From positions 1 through 64,000 of the forward strand of contig NZ_AZRK01000001.1 of NCBI RefSeq assembly GCF_002895485.1: a stretch of DNA of 64,000 bases. Reading direction: 5' to 3'. The position numbers and the translations under genes were made by a program. The notes below the pieces were generated by a model. The model saw nothing but the letters and a program-made list of their open reading frames with translations. It was not told the DNA's origin and did no database searches. Source of the stretch: Petrotoga sp. 9PWA.NaAc.5.4. GTDB lineage: Bacteria; Thermotogota; Thermotogae; Petrotogales; Petrotogaceae. Positions 63,326 through 64,000 of the stretch are shown one piece after another (the stretch's first letter is position 1; every line of letters begins with the position of its first letter).

Positions 63326-63592
63326 TTAGTAAGTTGAATAATATCTATCTAAAAAGTTTTTGATCTCATAGCTTCCAAAATACCCTGAAAATCTTATTAG
63401 TTCATAGTTTTCTTCATTCAAAAAAATAATGGTTGGAACTGTGAATACTAAAAGTTGAGCTGTTTTTTCTTGATTTTCAGTGATTTCAACAATTTCGTAA
63501 GGAATATTGTATTCTTCACATATTTCTAAAAATCTTGGTAAAAAAGCTTTACATACAGAACAATCTTTACTTTTAAAGTAAAATGCTTTCAT
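63326..63592 (-). CDS. Thioredoxin-like protein, 88 aa
   Basis: Small thioredoxin-fold protein. The active-site motif CSVC lies at residues 11-14 (KSKDCSVCKAF), and the cis-Pro loop is FTVPTIIFLNEE. At 88 residues it is shorter than standard thioredoxin (about 105) and close to glutaredoxin-like thioredoxins of anaerobes. It is probably a cytoplasmic disulfide reductase or redox sensor. ATG behind AGGAGGTAC. It follows element J1 in the same orientation. Confidence 0.85.
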   Translation of the reverse strand: MKAFYFKSKDCSVCKAFLPRFLEICEEYNIPYEIVEITENQEKTAQLLVFTVPTIIFLNEENYELIRFSGYFGSYEIKNFLDRYYSTY

Positions 63593-63625
63593 CTCTTGTA
63601 CCTCCTGAATTATAATCCTTCACTT

Positions 63626-63828
63626 ACTTTAGAAATTCCAAAATCCTTATTATATGTATACTTTAGCGTTGATTCTTTTACAAAATACCTTCCCACTTCT
63701 AATCTTTACTAATTCTTAATTTTTTTAACTTTTTCGGTACTTGTACCGAAGGAAGGGGGAGAGGGCTCCGCCCTGGACCCACTTTAAATTCAAAAGCTTA
63801 TTTTCTGAAAAATTATCATTTCTAAAGT
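63626..63828 (-). repeat. TIR element copy J1 (complete)
   Basis: Minus orientation, 203 bp, both terminal repeats perfect (ATTTCTAAAGT and ACTTTAGAAAT on the plus strand at 63818-63828 and 63626-63636). It contains AGGGCGGAGCCCT and CGGTACAAGTACCG (63735-63748). The right end is 33 nt before the thioredoxin-like start. Confidence 0.93.
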
Positions 63829-63848
63829 TCCTATATAATCCTTCACTT

Positions 63849-64000
63849 ACTTTAAAAATTCTAAAACTTAAATTTTACCAATCTTTTAGTTTTAAATTTT
63901 TTCGAAAATACCTCCATAACTCTAATACTTACTAACTATGAATTTCTTTAACTTCTTCGCTACGCGTAGTGAAAGAGAGGGGGAGGGCTCCACCCTGGAC
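63849..64000 (-). repeat. TIR element copy J2 (cut by the window edge)
   Basis: Right-hand 152 bp of another minus-oriented copy: ATTTTTAAAGT end, the CGCTACGCGTAGTG-type palindrome (63958-63971) and the AGGGTGGAGCCCT hairpin. The 15-bp flank TATAATCCTTCACTT follows the right end of both J1 (63611-63625) and J2 (63834-63848). Confidence 0.88.

Noticed and set aside
1-64000. CRISPR arrays, tRNA/rRNA genes, prophage or insertion-sequence transposase
   Set aside because: No regularly spaced short direct repeats, cloverleaf sequences, rRNA signatures or transposase motifs were found by reading. The only repeats are the TIR elements and their composites.

Overview
The window reads as chromosomal DNA from an AT-rich, thermophilic or mesothermophilic member of the Thermotogota, most likely the Petrotogales (Petrotoga/Defluviitoga-like). 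This is inferred from the visible AT richness, a gene set typical of Thermotogota (ferredoxin-dependent 2-oxoacid oxidoreductase, split class I fumarase, ribose ABC operon, many carbohydrate genes, small beta-barrel-like secreted proteins) and frequent TTG/GTG starts behind strong AGGAGG sites. No sequence search was possible, so genus is not claimed. No tRNA, rRNA, CRISPR array or complete transposase gene was seen.

Layout. 0-3 kb: end of an operon, then a very long flagellin on the minus strand. 3.5-5.5 kb: flavin reductase, a protein resembling an ABC ATPase without a P-loop, and a membrane protein. 5.5-12.8 kb: pheS, pheT, rhomboid protease, gatA, gatB. 13-17.7 kb: beta-barrel-like protein, hemW, dCMP deaminase, korB, korC, dgkA. 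17.9-22 kb: cheB, cell-wall amidase, glyA. 22.2-25.6 kb: an ABC-2 exporter pair and an orphan ABC ATPase. 25.6-31.5 kb: a LacI-controlled ribose operon (regulator, rbsD, A, C, B, K). 31.5-34.4 kb: MFS transporter and gamma-glutamyltransferase (minus). 34.5-39.3 kb: secreted and outer-membrane-type proteins, then a minus-strand exopolysaccharide control operon (Wzz/BY-kinase, CpsB-type phosphatase, acetyltransferase). 39.4-43.1 kb: AddB-like nuclease and a secreted starch-binding-like protein. 43.2-47.7 kb: chemoreceptor remnant, DEAD-box helicase, malic enzyme and fumarase. 47.8-60.2 kb: dead lacI gene, live LacI regulator, GH94 phosphorylase, secreted GH144-like glucanase, CUT1 sugar transporter and secreted esterase, which together look like a beta-glucan (probably beta-1,2-glucan) utilisation locus. 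60.2-63.3 kb: a graveyard of frame-broken genes plus one acetyltransferase. The window ends with a thioredoxin-like gene.

The most unusual feature is a dispersed family of about 200-bp intergenic elements (about 20 full, truncated or relic copies). Each full copy begins ACTTTAGAAAT and ends with its inverted repeat ATTTCTAAAGT. Each carries two short hairpins whose stems change by compensating substitutions, and ends in a TATAAT/TATAAA-like box. Every recognisable copy points the same way as the gene that follows it. At eleven loci the right end lies 30-36 nt before the start codon, just ahead of the Shine-Dalgarno site. They look like mobile promoter/leader cassettes or structured MITE-like elements co-opted as 5' regions. 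They sit before flagellin, pheT, a beta-barrel gene, dCMP deaminase, cheB, glyA, an ABC ATPase, the GH144 enzyme, the sugar-binding protein, the esterase and the thioredoxin-like gene, with a partial copy before the BY-kinase gene.
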